The notes beneath the pieces were generated by a model. It made no database searches. It saw nothing but the letters and a program-made list of their open reading frames with translations, and was not told where the DNA came from. A program made the position numbers and the translations under genes. A DNA stretch of 64,000 nt from Alviniconcha marisindica (lineage: Eukaryota; Mollusca; Gastropoda; Provannidae), in NCBI GenBank assembly GCA_018857735.1, contig JABMCL010000509.1:939501-1003500 (forward strand), in the 5' to 3' direction. Positions 12,261 to 23,689 of the stretch are shown in pieces. Position 1 is the first letter of the stretch; each line of letters begins with the position of its first letter.

Positions 12261-13409
12261 TAAATGACTGTAAACGTGAAGATTAATAATGATGTAGCAT
12301 TTGTGGTGTGATTTTGTTGTAGTATTTTTAATACAAAAACAGTTGCTACTGAATATTCATATAGGCTACTTAAGTGTTGTGACCCCCAATTTAGACAGTT
12401 CAACCATTGGATTTTTTGACAGGGGGTCAAAATTAAAATTTCTATCGGGCACACTGACTGCCCAGTCAACCAGCACACAATACATTACAACTGCCATCCT
12501 CAGTCATACATAATACCTCCAGTACAGTGCAAGTTCTACAACTGCTTAAGTCATTAAAGCCAGTTCTGTCAAATCAGTGTCAGACTCGAACATCTGACTG
12601 AGTGATTTAGTCTGCACTCACTTGACTAACTTACATACCAGAAGGTCATAACACACTGGAACAGCTGCCCTACTCCTACCAGCAGAGTGCAAGTCACTGA
12701 AACCATAACATCACTGTCTGAAGGCATTCTCGCACTGCCATCACTACACACCCTGACGAGTTCAGATGTTAAAAGTTTAAATATAATGTCACTGAATGTC
12801 AACCACAAGCTGTGAGATACACTGGGGCCTATAATGAAAGTCCACTCTCATGATGCTGATGCTGCATAGTGTTGCACAACAGGAGTAGACTAGACAGAGT
12901 GCCTTTCCAGTCAACAGAGAGGCTGGGTGAACGAGAAACAGTTTCAAGGTTCTTTCTTTGTCGTCCCAAAAGGCTCTCGATTTCAAAATCACCCCAGGTA
13001 ATATAGTGGACAGGAGGACCAAAGTTTAACCGTGACCCCCCCCCCCCCCCCCGGACCATTGCGTGATGGTCACCAGTTCAGTTTATCAGGCTGCTCCTTG
13101 GAGTGGTGGGCCTTCGTGCTGGTCATTATCAACCTAACTTAGCTAACGCCCCAATATCAATAATGCTGTACTATTGATAGTTAATCCCTGGACAATACCT
13201 GCTGTCTAAATTAAGTGATATTGGTCAGTGATGTGATAGCCACGACTGAGCATGAAATACTTATTTGCATAATTAAACTAATGATAATCAGAGAACCAGC
13301 CAACCTGTCCACCACACACCCAGGCCCCATTGTGTTATATAGTCTTCAATAGTTATTATTAACAGAAAACTATTCTGACCCAAATTCTATTTTTATATAA
13401 ATTACTATA
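12261..13409. other. no gene seen
   Basis: Contains a 17-C tract at 13036-13052 and otherwise unremarkable sequence. Short open frames on both strands show no domain or splice support. Confidence 0.4.
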
Positions 13410-13690
13410 CAGGGATTGTGCTCACTGAACAAAATTTGTGTAAATATTGCATTTTTGGGGTGCTGTAAACGTTTTGGCCACATCGCTGCGTCAAAATGAC
13501 TGAACACAGATTTAACAAGTTATGGCTCACTGTGGCTGTCACGTCACTCAACAAACTCAGTGTTATCAAAGATCGTACAGCTAGCTACACAGCTGACAAT
13601 CTTCGGTGTCATCTCAGCCGTGGCCCTGTGCTCCTCTCCACCTCGGCACTACAAGTCAAGCCAATGACGGGCAGAATCTGGACAATGATG
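13410..13690. mobile_element. end fragment related to the 3701-8634 element
   Basis: CAGGGATTGTGCTCACTGAAC and the following 250 bp parallel the inverted right end of the large element (8634 leftward), including GCCACATCGCTGCGTCA. The other terminus was not found. Confidence 0.7.
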
Positions 13691-14099
13691 AAATAAACAC
13701 ATAAGGTGCCGTAATTTTCTGACTTTTCTGCCATACTGTTTCACCCTCAAGTCTTATCTCTGCACCTTATAGTCAGAAGCGCCCTGTCTGTGAATGAAAT
13801 GTGCATGCTTTTCTGAAGAGTGATAATTAATTTGAAACCAAATCCCAACAAAACCGTATCTGAGAGAAGAATCGGTCTCCGTATCAGACTGACCGGAAAT
13901 TGCGTACCTTGCCAAACTCATCATAATCGACAGATTCATTCTAGCGAATGAAGGCAAAATTTCTAGTTTTATTTAAAGTCTGTAAAAGGCGAGTGCACGA
14001 TCGAGTGCTTCGTTACTCGGAAACTAGATCTAGATCAAAAATCAATGGCGCATATGCACACTGTAAGATACAAATGTGATAAAACTTACTTGCTGCAAA
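13691..14099. other. no gene seen
   Basis: Unremarkable sequence leading into the first TTAAAGG-family copy. Confidence 0.3.
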
Positions 14100-16362
14100 T
14101 TTTGGCTTATTTGCTCGATATGACAGTAATGGTCTGGGCGATAAAATAAACTGGGGATCTCTCCACAGGGTGCAGCTATTTATGGAATGTGTATTACATC
14201 GTTACATTTTGTTGTTTTACACACGTTTTTGTAGACTCAGCCTGCAAACAACTGACAATAGTGTTGTCTCAGGCACCTATTCTGTTCAGGCGTGTCGAGC
14301 GACTTAACTGACCATTTTGTGAATAATTTTATATCTTTCTTTGAATAAAAAATCTCCTAATCGTGCAATGTGTACCTCACTATAATGGATGAGACCAGTA
14401 GCTGCTGTTTACTAATAATGCTCGGTGACGGACTGAGGTGCAGCGAGTTGGGTGACGAATGTTTCTCAGCGTATTGCTCCGATTCTACTACAGGAAATAT
14501 TTCAGACACCATTTTCTAATAATAATTAAAGAAAAGAAAAACCTACTGGCCGGTGGCATGCCAGAAACACACACGGTACGCAAACAGGTAGTAGTAGAAT
14601 ATTTAAACGTACGGTTCTGGTTCACTACTCCTATCAATCAAAAATGAAGTATCAGGAACCTTTCCTTTTACTTGTCCAATAACAGCTTCGCCAGTTTTCT
14701 ATCGCAGACGTCTAACCTTGTGCACAGCTCTCCACCTCACCACATGGTCCCCGGTTTTTTGTTGACATTCATGGCCCAAGTCAACGTAACTATCAATATC
14801 AAGAAGATGGTCATCCAGGTTTACCAGCCACGATCTGTATCTATGTTGTTGGCCTCTTGCCAATCGAGCTAAACGTCCTTTTTCTTTTGGTAGATAAAAT
14901 GAGAGTAACTCCAAATTATTTCTGCTTTGATTGCATAATCTTGAAACAACGGAAAAGAACTATGAAGATATAAACACCAGTTTCATTCTCAGTTTTTCGT
15001 TGCTTTCGTTCAATGGGCTATTTGCTCCATATGAAAGAATGCATTTATGATCTATTATTGTATTAATACAAAAGAAGGCGGCACACAAAACAAAAAACAT
15101 GTCCTGTCCCATGATCTCTTGTTGTGTACATATTCCTAGTCATTCTTTTCAGTTTTGTCATTCTTAACATCAGTAAAACTACTGACATTGTTTCCTTCAA
15201 CTCTTCCCTAATACTGACGTCAAATTATTAATATTGTAAAGACATCAAAATTATTTTGCTATCGCTGATTTCACTGATCCAAACACATGAAATGTTCAAA
15301 AGAACTCTATTTATTAGACATCATTTCATCGCTTGTCTTGGCAATTTCAAACAATATCAACTAATTTCCGTGTTTTATGCTGTTCCCCATGAAAAGGTTG
15401 GGAAAATGAATTTAAAAAATAAACATTGACAAAACTAATTTATACGTGTCATGTACTCAAAACTGAGATGTTCCGGTACCCTATCGATGTCATACTAAAA
15501 CACGGAAAGAACTCGTGAAAACAGTGTTAGTAACACTATCTGGGAAAGTCCTCTTCTAAAATCGTTGTAAAATCAACGGCACGTTCAATCACAAAACTTT
15601 TAATGCGGATCATGTTCGTTTAACCCACTTTGCCCCAGACAGCCCGTCACCGCCCGCTCTTTTGCCTTACAGCGTAACCCCAGACTGTCCAGTAGTGGCC
15701 GGCTAGCAGACAATCCATACTAGCATCTTGGCGTATGCAAATAGGAACGGGATTCTCGCGAGACTTGTAGCCTCATTTCTGCTATTGTTTACTACTTCCA
15801 GCAATGTCTTTTGTTCGAAGTTCAGTGGAGTTTGAGACATGCTGTGAATTTTCAAAATTGTGAGATGGACACATGATAGATGCATGAAAATAAACAAAAG
15901 CCCTGCTGTTAGCAATGGTGTCAGAGCTTCATCCTTTGAGATTTGAACTGCAAATTTGGTTCAGTTGCTTACCGTGGGCACCCTAACAAACTCACGGAGC
16001 TCCATCTTTGGAGATTCAAACTGGAAATTTTGCAAGGTTGGTTACCCTGTAGGCACCCAAAAACCTGACATTCAGAGGTGGACATTTCTGACAGGATTTT
16101 TTTTTTTTTTAATGCTTTTAATTTTTAGTGAAAAAAATCAAAGCCTGTTGGATATATACAAAAACACTGTATTCACAAACTGGGGAAAATACAAAGTGAG
16201 CTGAAACTTTTGTTAGGTGTTTATTACTGATTTTTAAAGTTGTATACTGGGATCATTTGACACAGTTACTTCCCTTCGCATGGGATTTTGTAGCGAAAGG
16301 GCAGCGGCTGGTCTGGGGCCAAGTGGGTTAATCTCCTCTAAACACATGAGAAGTTTAGCCTC
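14100..16362 (+). mobile_element. TTAAAGG-family element, copy 1 (left end missing)
   Basis: Parallel to 58530-60840 but without the inner GGGTGGC element: the empty site lies near 15285-15295 (CCAAACACATGAAATGTTC). The right part is interrupted by the TTAA-flanked insertion 15624-16327 and resumes at 16328 (TAAACACATGAGAAGTTTAG), matching TAAGCACACGAGAAATTTAG at about 60818. It abuts a reverse copy from about 16363. Confidence 0.75.
15624..16327. mobile_element. piggyBac-like non-autonomous element
   Basis: Flanked on both sides by TTAA (15620-15623 and 16328-16331). The ends are CCCACTTTGCCCCAGAC and its near-inverse GTCTGGGGCCAAGTGGG. A TTAA duplication and CCC-initial inverted repeats are hallmarks of piggyBac. 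At 704 bp with no open frame it would be a MITE-type derivative. It splits copy 1 of the TTAAAGG family; the intact sequence near 60815 is the empty site. Confidence 0.8.
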
Positions 16363-18538
16363 CAATTTCCCAGGCAGTGTTACTAACACTGTTTTCACAA
16401 GTTCTTTCCCGCATTTTAGTATGACATCATTGATAGGATACCGGAACTTCTCAGTTTTGTGTACATGTCACGTACACATTATTTTTGTCAATGTTTATTT
16501 TTCAAATCTGGATAGTGTGTGTGAAGTATTTTCATTTCCCTAAAATATTCATGGGGAACAGCATAAAATACATGGAAATAAATTGATACCGTTTGAAATT
16601 GCCAAGACGAACAATGAAATGATGTCCTAATAGGGTGGCCTGGAGGAAATTTGTCCACTCACTCAGTTGGGGGAACTTCGTCCACTAAAACACCCTCTAA
16701 ACTGTACTCAACACTATGCATCAGCCCATATGAACAAGTGAACTTTTCCAAACTGTGACATCAGCTGCATAATGGATCAGCCCACAAACAAAACAACCAA
16801 TGAGACCAATCTTACAAGTAGTGTATGGGGAAAACTGTGCTATTATGGGAGCTGGGCTGTTCGTTTGGCAACAAACCATAGCATGGGTTATACACAAGAC
16901 AGGCACACAGCTGTTTGTTTTGAAGTTCGGTGCTTGAAAAGTCTATCGAATTTAGTTTTCACACACTTATCATAAGTTGATGAATCGATACATGTCACTT
17001 ATTTTCAGCAAAAAGACATTCACACAAAATAAAAAGTAAATTTTCAAGCTGGACGAATTTTCACCAACATAAATTATACTTGGGGGAAGTTCGCCCACAC
17101 CACCTGGGGGAAGTTCGCCCTTTTTGTTTACCCGTCACTTTTAATACATCGCTAACAGTAACATGAAGAAATGGGACTTGTTGAAAATTTAAAGGAATGG
17201 GGAAATGTTGATCTCAGCCGAAAGATGGGCTGGGTAAACAATGAGAAAAAAATTGTCCACTTTGTAGACCAGTTAGGCCTTCGGAAATAAAGCACTTTGG
17301 TCGGGCTCACCTTATTTATATTGAGTTGATTAAAAAAAAATCTGAAATAGAATGACTGCTAGCGTTCTAAAGGAACATTTTGTGTTTGGATCTGAGTTGT
17401 TTCTAATTCCAGGTCTACGCTGAAAAAGTTAATATTTAGTCTTCCTGAAAACACTAAACAGTTACTGGTTCTGGTTTTCATTTTTCAGTCTTTCCTTTTG
17501 TTGAGTGTGTTCTCTTTATGTTTGGACGAAGTTCCCCTGAAATGCAGGACAAAATTCCCCCACCCTGGTCGAAATTGCCCCGAATCAGATAGCATCTGAA
17601 AAAGAAAATTCTATTACATATTCATGAGATCACATAGATAGTCATACTGTAAACTAGTCTGCGACTGGTCGAAGGTGTCTACAAACCAAAACCAGTTTGT
17701 GTTGGTTGAGTCAAGATGAAAGAATCAGGTCTCAAAGCATGCATGTACATCATACGTGTCTGTCTGGACGAATTTCCCCATGCCACCCTAATTCCTAAAT
17801 AGCATTCTTCCTTTCAAACCTTCTACGATGGCAAAATCATTTTGACGTCGTTACAATAATCTGACGTTAAGATTATAAAAAGGAGAAAGAAGAGTCAAAG
17901 GAAACAACGGCTCTAGTAACATGACAAAACTGAAAAGAATGACTAGGAATATGTACACAACAAGAGAACATGGGACGGGACATGCGTTTTGTTTTGTGCA
18001 CCACCTTCATTTGTTTTAATAGATAATAAATGCATTCTTTCATGTGTCAGCTATTATATGGAGCAAATAGCCCATTGAACGAAAGCAACGAAGAACTGAG
18101 AATGAAACAGTACACAGTATTTATATTGCATAGTTGTTTTGTTTTCTTCTTCTTCTCAAGATTATGCAATCAAAGCAGAGATGGATTTGGAGTTACTACT
18201 ATTTATCTTTGGAGGACCAAAAAAAATAAAAATGCTTAGCTCAGTTGGCAAGAGACCAGCAAAGCACATATTGACTGACAAGAGACCAACAAAGCACATA
18301 CAGGTCGCGGCTGGTAAACCTGGGTGACCAGGTGGTGAGAGCTGTGCACAAGGTTAGACGTCTGCGATAGAAAACTGTTACTGGACAAGTAAAAGGAAGG
18401 GCTCCTATTACTTCTTTTTTGATTGATAGGAGTAGTCTGCCGGGACCATATGTTTAAATATTCTGCGTACATAAAACAATACATATTCATGCAAAAAATT
18501 TTTTTTTAGTGAAATCTACATGGGCTGGTCCCTTTAAA
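16363..18538 (-). mobile_element. TTAAAGG-family element, copy 2 (reverse)
   Basis: Reverse-orientation copy. The left terminus is at its right side (GGCTGGTCCCTTTAAAG, about 18524-18538) and the 3' part is truncated at about 16363. It carries an inner TA-flanked element at 16633-17788. It shares with other copies the stretch containing CAGACGTCTAACCTTGTGCA, here inverted. Confidence 0.75.
16633..17788 (+). mobile_element. inner GGGTGGC element, copy a
   Basis: Ends GGGTGGCCTGGAGGAAATT and its approximate inverse AATTTCCCCATGCCACCC, flanked by TA on each side, suggesting a Tc1/mariner-type or other TA-targeting element. Length 1156 bp without transposase. Motifs of the type GGGGGAAGTTCG or GGACGAATTTCCCC recur about ten times (for example 16668, 17091, 17104, 17522, 17764), perhaps transposase-binding sites. 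Confidence 0.75.
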
Positions 18539-18619
18539 GTTCAGCTGAAATGTTTAACACAGTAACGGTACTACTATGTACAGCTATATGATAAGGTAGT
18601 CGTTAGCACATGTGTAGGC

Positions 18620-18943
18620 AGTTCTGATGTTGAAGTTGAGCTGAACACTGTGAATTCACTGTCATCACCTACAGTGGCATACAGTAGGACCCTTGTCAAA
18701 AGACCACCCTCTAGATCTTTTGCATTCAGTGCAGATCATGCAGGATCCTCAGTCCCACCCAGGACTTCCAGGAAATCCAGTACCAGTGAGAGTCCACTGG
18801 CAAGCTGGCAGAACCTGGTGCCCAAAATAAAATGGGTAAAAGGGTCTGTCTTCAGAGAGGGCCAAGTCTTCACTCATGGCTCAGTGACTGACAGTGAAAC
18901 TGACCATATGACTCACTTTATGCAGAGCACTATAACTTTATAA
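18620..18943 (+). CDS. possible terminal coding exon of an unrecognised protein
   Basis: I do not recognise this protein. The frame is open from about 18566 and ends with TAA after ...MQSTITL. A plausible acceptor precedes it (GTGTAG or GGCAG near 18616-18621). The peptide is rich in Ser, Thr, Arg and Pro (RTSRKSSTSESPLASWQ), then has a mixed segment (KIKWVKGSVFREGQVF) and a short C-terminus. Base composition is less AT-rich and less repetitive than nearby elements, and it begins just after the end of a transposon copy. No domain or membrane segment is visible and no upstream exon is identified. It may be a disordered C-terminal tail or a chance frame. Confidence 0.3.
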   Translation, partial: SSDVEVELNTVNSLSSPTVAYSRTLVKRPPSRSFAFSADHAGSSVPPRTSRKSSTSESPLASWQNLVPKIKWVKGSVFREGQVFTHGSVTDSETDHMTHFMQSTITL

Positions 18944-19449
18944 GTAGACCTCAGATTTTCCAGTCATATTTCTCTCAAGTGAGGAGCAGCAGGGGACATT
19001 CTTGGAAGAGAAATGTACAAATCTGTTGAGTACTTTTCAGGGCAAATTTTTAGTAACACATTTGTGAATTTCCATCAAAACTGATATTTCGGAATCCGAC
19101 GTCTGATAACCAACAAGAACAAAAAGGAGAGAAAAAAAGAAAGGCTTCACAGGATTCATACAGTCTTTGAAAATCTAGTGTACTCATGGTGTTAAAGTGC
19201 ATGGTAGTGTGATATTCTGGAGAGTGCCATAAGTGCCAGTGGCTCCATACCTCCATCTTCAGCCCTCTAGGGTTTCTGTTGGGATTACCTACCCTCTGTT
19301 GTTGTTCTTTTCAAATATGCAGAAAAAAAATGTGTTTTTCGTGCAAATTAACCCTCATTACAATATTAGGCAATTACTCAAACCCCATGCATTTACTATA
19401 CGCCAAAAAGTTAAGATCTAAATGACAGAATGCATTTTAATTAGGCTTT
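18944..19449. other. no gene seen
   Basis: AT-rich sequence after the candidate exon; could include its 3' UTR. No clear polyadenylation signal stands out. Confidence 0.3.
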
Positions 19450-21440
19450 TTAAAGGGACTGGCCCATGCAGATTAGGCTAAAAAACGATTTTTTTACATG
19501 AATTTTTATTGTTTTATGTGTGATTATTATGTAGTATTAATTTCTGCTTTGGTCCTTTTGAATTGCGGCAATTTAAGAATAACTGGAATGGTCTAAAAAT
19601 AGATTGGGGATCCCCCCCCCCCCCCTCCTTGGTCCTCCAAAGATAATGGTAGTAACTCCAAATTATCTCTGCTTTGATTGTATAATCTTGAAAAAGTGGA
19701 GATTATATGAAGATATCAACATCACTGTTTCATTCTCAGTTATTCGTTGCTTTTTCTTTGTGGCTTACTGGGCTCAAAGCACCAACTAACTAACTAACTC
19801 GTTGCTTTCGTTCAAAGGGCTATTTGCCCCTTGTAATAGCACATGAAAGAATGTATTTATTATCTATTAACACAAAAGAAGGCAGCACACAAAACAAAAC
19901 ACATGTCCCATCCCATGTTCTCTTGTTGTGTACATATACTAGTCATTCTTTTCAGTTTTGTCATTCTTGCCATCAGTAACTACTTCTAGAGCCATTGTTT
20001 TCTTCGACTCTTCCTTCACCTTTCTATAATCTTGCAATGCAATATATATATACAATATAACTTTATTGCCAAGTGTCAATACAATTGCACTGGAATGTTT
20101 TGTGGTGCCAAGTACACTCATCACACGTTCACACCAAACATAAAACATCATTAAACAAAATTGCGTCAAATTATTGCATATCATAATGACGTCAAAATGA
20201 TTTTGCCATCATTTCATTGATCGAAACACAGTGTGGCATGGGGGAAATTCGTCCACTCGCTCGGTTGGGGGAATTTCGGCCACCCTTGTGAACTGCACTC
20301 GATACTACGTGTCAACCCCTACAACTGAACTTTTCCAAACTGTAATATCAGCTTCATAATGGATCAGTCCACAAACAAAACAAATTACAAAACAAAACAG
20401 ATTGTTACAAGTAGCGTTTGGGAAAACCTGTCCTACTTTGGGAGCCTTGCTATTTGTTTGGCAACAAAACCATAGTCTGGGTTGTACGAATAGTAAAGAC
20501 CGCCATGCTCTTGGCAAATCTTGTTTGTTTTGATGTTCAGTGTTTGCCATGGTCTGCCCACCTAAAAACCTCCAAATTTTTGTCATTTTGATGAAGTCGT
20601 TTTAAATCTTATGATTTTTATTTTTTATTTTTTACATCAGCTTCTTCTTGTCTGCCATCTTTTTTTTAACTTCTTCTTTTATCTGTCTATTTTCTTGTGT
20701 TTCATCATATAGGTGAATACATTTCCCTAGTTCTGTTCTATTAGTTTTGTCAACATCACCAGTAGTTGTTCATTCATTCCTCAAAAAAAGAATGTTTTCT
20801 TTCATATTCATGAAATCACATGGGTAGTTGTGTTGTATACTAGTCTGCGATTGGTCAAAGGTGTCTACAAACCACAATGAGCTTGTGTTGGTTGAGCCAG
20901 TGTAACAGAATCGTGTCTCAAAGTGTGCTTCTGAATCAAACATACCTATCCGGACGAATTTCCACCAGGCCACCCTAAAATGTTCGAAAGAATGCTAGAC
21001 ATCATTTCATTGTTCGTCTTGGCAATTTCAAACAATGTCAATTTATTTCCAAGTTTTTTTATGCTGTTCCCCATGAAAATGTTAGGAAAATGAAACTATT
21101 TTACACAGACTTTCCAGATTTAAAAAATAAACATTGACAAAAATAATTAATACATGACATGTACACGAAACTGAGAAGTTCCGGTATCCTATCAGTGATG
21201 TCATACTGAAACATGGGAAAGAGCTCGTGAAAACAGTGTTAGTAACACTGTCTGGGAAAGTCCTCTTCTAAAATCATTATAAAATCAATGACATGTTCAG
21301 TTAGTAACACTGTCTGGGAAAGTCCTCTTCTAAAATCGTTATAAAATCAATGGCATGTTCAATCACAAAACTTTTAATGCTGATCATGTTCGTTTCACCT
21401 CCTTTAGAAAAGTTTAGCCACCAAAGGAGAGTTCCTTTAA
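19450..21440 (+). mobile_element. TTAAAGG-family element, copy 3
   Basis: Begins TTAAAGGGACTGGCCCATGC and ends GAGTTCCTTTAA, an imperfect terminal inverted repeat of about a dozen bases. Compared with 58383-60860 it lacks about 600 bp after 19611 (replaced by a C tract), carries an extra ~130 bp insertion at 20036-20168, and has a 62-bp tandem duplication at about 21236-21361. It contains the inner element at 20233-20975. Confidence 0.8.
20233..20975 (+). mobile_element. inner GGGTGGC element, copy b
   Basis: Starts at a worn end (TGTGGCATGGGGGAAATTCG) and ends CGAATTTCCACCAGGCCACCC followed by TA. Same position and orientation within its host as the copy at 59638-60462. Confidence 0.75.
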
Positions 21441-21885
21441 GTTCAACATCATAACTGCAGACATAAGTTTACTACTGAGTACAATTTATAGTGTAATCAA
21501 ATCATCATTGGCACCAATCCAGTAATAGTGATTGTCATCACACGCATCTTACTCAAATCTGTAAAAGTTAATATATAATTATGTAAGGAGTTACAATAAC
21601 AATAAACTTTATTCATCCCAGCAGGAAATTAAAGCTGTTGTTCGATCGCACAACGAAGAACATATCTCAATAATTCTTAGTCATGAAACACACATACACA
21701 CTCTAAGACATACACCCCCTTTCTCTCAATCTGCATACACTAATAGTAAGAGTAAGCAAGTGGGCTTTGTATAGTTTCCACATTGGTCCTGCCCCAGTTA
21801 TCATATCCTTGCAGTCTCGTTACTGCCCTGCTAGTAAACCCGGAACCAGAACAGATAACGCTTTTGTTGTGTGAGTCACATTGAT
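21441..21885. repeat. non-genic; LINE/SINE-like fragment at about 21595-21650
   Basis: CAATAACAATAAACTTTATTCATCCCAGCAGG resembles the ACTTTATTCATCCC motif found at 26145, 36840 and 46825, likely 3'-end pieces of a retroelement family. No exon seen. Confidence 0.45.
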
Positions 21886-22000
21886 TGATTGATTGATCGC
21901 TTATATAGCGCTATTCTCCGCTCTCTTGAGCACTCAATGCACTCGCATGCAGTTCTACATGAGTGACTAGCTTTTTACAGCGCATTTTTTTTAATATCCA
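21885..22000 (+). repeat. SINE-like repeat with TGATTGATTGATTGATCGC lead
   Basis: Four ATTG/TGAT units followed by CTTATATAGCGCTATTC resemble repeats common in molluscan and other lophotrochozoan genomes. Family not resolved. Confidence 0.5.
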
Positions 22001-22150
22001 CCGAAGTGGTGTACTTACAGTACTGGCATGGCTGGTGCCACATGAAACTGCAGCCGTGACACTGTAGCTGTGACAGTGCTAACCTACACTAGGCTAAGCC
22101 AGGTGCATGCTCCATTCTAATCAATTTTTCACTGAATTCAAATAAATCTT

Positions 22151-22172
22151 CCCCCCCCCCCCCCCCCCCCCC
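22151..22172 (+). repeat. poly(C) tract, 22 C
   Basis: Uninterrupted cytosines, one of nine C or G runs of 14 or more in the window. Confidence 0.95.
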
Positions 22173-22379
22173 AATTACATTTTGACCACATGCTGTTTGT
22201 AACCTACTCCCTTTTGTGCACCAAGCCATGCATAATATAATTTGACATTTTAGAATTGGTATATATATATCATATATGTGATATTTATTTAGACAGGATC
22301 AAGTTAAAAACCAGCAGCCGATGCCTTGTTCTCTTACCGTAAATCTATTTTTATAACTGTCACTTGCATGTTGGCCTAG

Positions 22380-23055
22380 CTTTCTCTGCGTTGTAGTGAA
22401 GCGCTGTTTTGACTTGATTAAACTGATTCTTTGTTGATCAGTGCTTTGTAGTATACTGTTTTGTCTAACTGACTTCACTGATGTATAGTTATTTTTGGTA
22501 GAAACCAAGTATTGTCTACTGTAGACACTGTGACTAAGTTTTATTAATGGGCTACTTGATACCAGTAATGCTGCAAGGACACACGCACTAGGTGAAAGTT
22601 CACACCAATCGTTTTGTTGCTAGTCTTTGAGGGTATTGTGCTTCTCACATAGAGCATTTTATTATAATTGTTATCTATCATTTTAACTGTCTGAGCATGC
22701 ACTTTATTCTGATGTAAGTTTGATTAATATTAGTATTTTGCACGGTGTTTTAGCTGCAATTTAGTTACATTGTACAAATCTGCATGTAGACAGGTGTAAG
22801 CCATGCTTCCCACTATTGTTGTGACTTAATTAAGTCATGTTTGTATATTTTGTTTACAGGGTTTAAAAGATTGTAACTTCAGCTTTCATTTGATGTTTTT
22901 CATGATTTAATCAGTTTATTTATTGTTGAGAAAATTGTAGTCCTGTGGGCCAAGAAAACACAAATGTCTATTTTGTTGTCCAGAGAGCTGATTTTATTTT
23001 AGGGAGAGCATGTTTTCTTTGCCACCCATGCCACACTTATTATATGCATGTGAGA
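22380..23055 (+). repeat. dispersed repeat, copy B, CpG-depleted (partner 11571-12240)
   Basis: Parallel to the CpG-rich partner over about 680 bp (for example the GTTTAAAAG, CTTTCATTTGATGTTTTTC and GGCCAAG segments) but most CpG sites have become TG or CA. Suggests an older or more methylated insertion. Confidence 0.7.
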
Positions 23056-23689
23056 GGCCATTGTGTTGGTGCTGGAAAACTGTTCTGCTGAAAAATTAAC
23101 CTGATTGCTGAATCTGCTGTGGCCTCTACATTCCTTGACTGCATTGTCTGCTGCCTGTCACATTCCTACCACTCTGCCCTCCTCAACAAAATAAAAATAA
23201 AAACCTTTTTAAATGTCATCATCAAGGGAGAAACTTTACATTTTGACTGATTGTTTGTTATTGTTTTTTGTTTTTGGCAAGCCAATGACTGAGAGAGCAT
23301 GCCATTGCAGCATGGACATATTTACACTCTACAAACTGTGAATAGTGTCATGTCATCATCATCTTCTTTTCTTCCATTAGGAGTAGCCACAATCATCATT
23401 TTGAATTTGATTATTCTGCTATGTTATGCTATACCATGAGCATGATGCCTTCTCTGATCAAAAGATGGACATGGATTTTAACCTGCACAATGATCTCAGT
23501 ACAGTGGGTGCTGCACACACAAAGGCAAGACAGGCAGTGACAAGACTGAAGACCACACAAGTCTTAACCCAGAAATAAACAACCTTCCTCTACCCTGTGG
23601 CATCCAGGAGTTGAATTACAGCCACCAGATCTGCAGCACAGCATCATACTTGTGCAACAACCTCTATGGGCTTTAGCCACTGGATTGAC
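23056..23689. other. no gene seen
   Basis: No supported exon or repeat family member was recognised. Confidence 0.3.

Noticed and set aside
14672..14872. Frame SFASFLSQTSNLVH shared by three TTAAAGG-family copies
   Set aside because: Shared because the DNA is repeated; sequence after it diverges with frameshifts and no codon-level constraint is apparent.
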